DNA of 6,455 nucleotides from Candidatus Eiseniibacteriota bacterium. Lineage in GTDB: Bacteria > Eisenbacteria > RBG-16-71-46. This document shows, one piece after another, positions 5,741 to 6,455 of this stretch (position 1 is its first letter; each line of letters starts with the position of its first letter). Both the position numbers and the translations under genes were made by a program. The DNA lies in the NCBI GenBank assembly GCA_005893185.1, contig VBOS01000300.1:1-6455 (forward strand), in the 5' to 3' direction. Under the pieces are notes generated by a model. It searched no databases, was not told the DNA's origin, and saw only the letters and a list, made by a program, of their open reading frames with translations.

Positions 5741-5770
5741 ATTCTACGCGGCAGAGGGCTCCAGGGTTGG
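5741..5770 (-). promoter_or_regulatory. Candidate ECF-type or TAGAAT promoter of the sigma operon
   Basis: On the minus strand, CCAAC (5770-5766) is followed 17 bases later by CGTA (5748-5745), overlapping TAGAAT (5746-5741). AAC in the -35 and CGT in the -10 are common in promoters read by ECF sigma factors, for example sigma-W-type sites, so autoregulation is possible. Alternatively TAGAAT is a housekeeping -10. The motifs are short, the spacing differs by one base from the sigma-W form, and the match could be chance. Confidence 0.35.
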
Positions 5771-5791
5771 CGGGCTTGGAGCCGGAGAGCC

Positions 5792-5822
5792 GGAAGGGCC
5801 GGCGCCACGCGCCGGCCCTTCC
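5792..5822 (-). terminator. Strong GC-rich hairpin after the sorting-domain protein gene
   Basis: A perfect 13-bp inverted repeat (GGAAGGGCCGGCG and CGCCGGCCCTTCC) has a 5-base loop that can close by one further C-G pair. It starts 44 bases after the stop of the minus-strand gene ending at 5866 and lies before the sigma operon promoter candidate. It is well placed to end the upstream transcript and insulate the sigma operon. The stem ends in TTCC rather than a long T-run, so termination strength is uncertain. Confidence 0.65.
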
Positions 5823-5865
5823 CATGAGCAGAGCCCGCTGCCCGGGCCCCGCGATCCACTCGGTC

Positions 5866-6455
5866 CTATCGCGATAGAACCAGGCGGCTGTAGAGCACCT
5901 TGTCCGGAGCCTTGTAGCGCACGAAATACATGCCCACGGGCGCCAAGCCCTTCGGGGTCTCGCCCGTCCAGACCGCCTGGTACACGCCGGGGCCGTGCAT
6001 TCCGTTGTAGAGCAGCGCGACCTCGCGGCCCTGGATGTCCAGGACGCTGACCCGCACGTTCGACGGACGGGGGACGGTGAAGTCCACCTGGAAGTTGCCG
6101 CTGCCCGGAGTCGGTCGGACCGGCCCGAGCTCGGAGCGCAGCGCCATGCTTCCCGCGGTCGCCTTGAGCGGGCCGAACAGGTCTGTCGCCCCGCCCGGCC
6201 GACGAGCCACCAGGCGGTACCAGTACGTGGTACCGGCCACCGCCGCCCGATCCACGGCCACCGTCATTTCGCCTTCCTGGCGCCTGCCCAGCTCGATCGC
6301 CGACCAGGGGCCTTCGGCGGCAGCCGCGCGCTCGATCCACGAGTCCGTGAAGTGGCCGGCCTCGCCAAACTGCCACCGCAGCTCGACCCCGCTCACGAGC
6401 GGCGCCGCCCGGAACAGGGAGAGGAGCGCTGGCGTCGGGCAGTTGACTTCGTAGG
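5866..6455 (-). CDS. Exported protein C-terminus: FnIII-like plus FlgD/sorting-type Ig domain (partial at right window edge)
   Basis: The minus-strand frame is open from the right edge to a TAG at 5866, giving 195 visible residues; the N-terminus is missing. Residues about 20-95 (VSGVELRWQFGEAG, WIERAAAAEGPW, GTTYWYRLVAR) look like a fibronectin-III-like or Ig-like module. Residues about 105-195 form a FlgD-Ig/sorting-type C-terminal domain: PVRPTPGSGNFQVDFTVP (111-128), VRVSVLDIQGREVALL (133-148), GPGVYQAVWTG (154-164), GMYFVRYK (174-181) and a basic end LVLSR. Such domains close very large numbers of secreted and surface proteins in FCB-type and Eisenbacteria-like genomes and probably act in export or surface attachment. 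GTG at 6394-6396 could be read as a start, but the frame continues upstream with plausible protein (YEVNCPTPALLSLFR), so the gene almost certainly extends beyond the window. Confidence 0.85.
   Translation of the reverse strand, partial: YEVNCPTPALLSLFRAAPLVSGVELRWQFGEAGHFTDSWIERAAAAEGPWSAIELGRRQEGEMTVAVDRAAVAGTTYWYRLVARRPGGATDLFGPLKATAGSMALRSELGPVRPTPGSGNFQVDFTVPRPSNVRVSVLDIQGREVALLYNGMHGPGVYQAVWTGETPKGLAPVGMYFVRYKAPDKVLYSRLVLSR

Overview
The window is high-GC bacterial DNA with tightly packed genes on both strands and no RNA gene, mobile element or CRISPR array that I can see. Each edge cuts an exported protein typical of the FCB/Gemmatimonadota/Eisenbacteria part of the tree. One is a right-handed beta-helix type protein opening with a YVDSxNPAASDANPGT-like motif. 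The other ends in a fibronectin-III-like plus FlgD/sorting-type Ig domain. I infer an uncultivated member of that area, such as Candidatus Eisenbacteria or a relative. No taxonomic marker gene is present, so this is a guess from protein style.

Layout, left to right. (1) Positions 1-596, minus: the N-terminal part of the secreted beta-helix protein, running off the left edge. (2) Positions 597-738: a 142-base divergent intergenic region. At its right end is a perfect 10-bp inverted repeat (708-731) whose core, TGCAC-N4-GTGCA, fits the LexA operator pattern I recall for Fibrobacter succinogenes (TGCNC-N4-GTGCA). (3) Positions 739-3198, plus: a compact three-gene unit. It holds a small DUF6504-like protein, a Y-family DNA polymerase (DinB/Pol IV, all catalytic residues present) and a DUF72 (YecE-like) TIM-barrel protein. 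They are joined by a 1-nt gap and then a 4-nt ATGA overlap. (4) Positions 3195-3213: a small hairpin holding the stop codons of the two convergent units. (5) Positions 3210-5734, minus: an ECF sigma factor, a one-TM probable anti-sigma factor (8-nt overlap) and a predicted lipoprotein with two PDZ-like domains, each preceded by a cysteine pair. (6) Positions 5735-5865: the control region of that operon, with an ECF-like promoter candidate and a strong GC-rich hairpin that probably ends the next gene. (7) Positions 5866-6455, minus: the C-terminal part of the sorting-domain protein.

Two systems stand out. The first is a probable SOS cassette: LexA-type operator, DUF6504, dinB, DUF72. It proposes a damage-inducible context for two uncharacterised families. 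The second is a probable envelope-stress module in which an ECF sigma factor and membrane anti-sigma factor are made with a periplasm-facing tandem-PDZ lipoprotein, a plausible sensor or effector. Both proposals are inference from context. The families of the polymerase, DUF72 and sigma factor genes are clear from sequence motifs.
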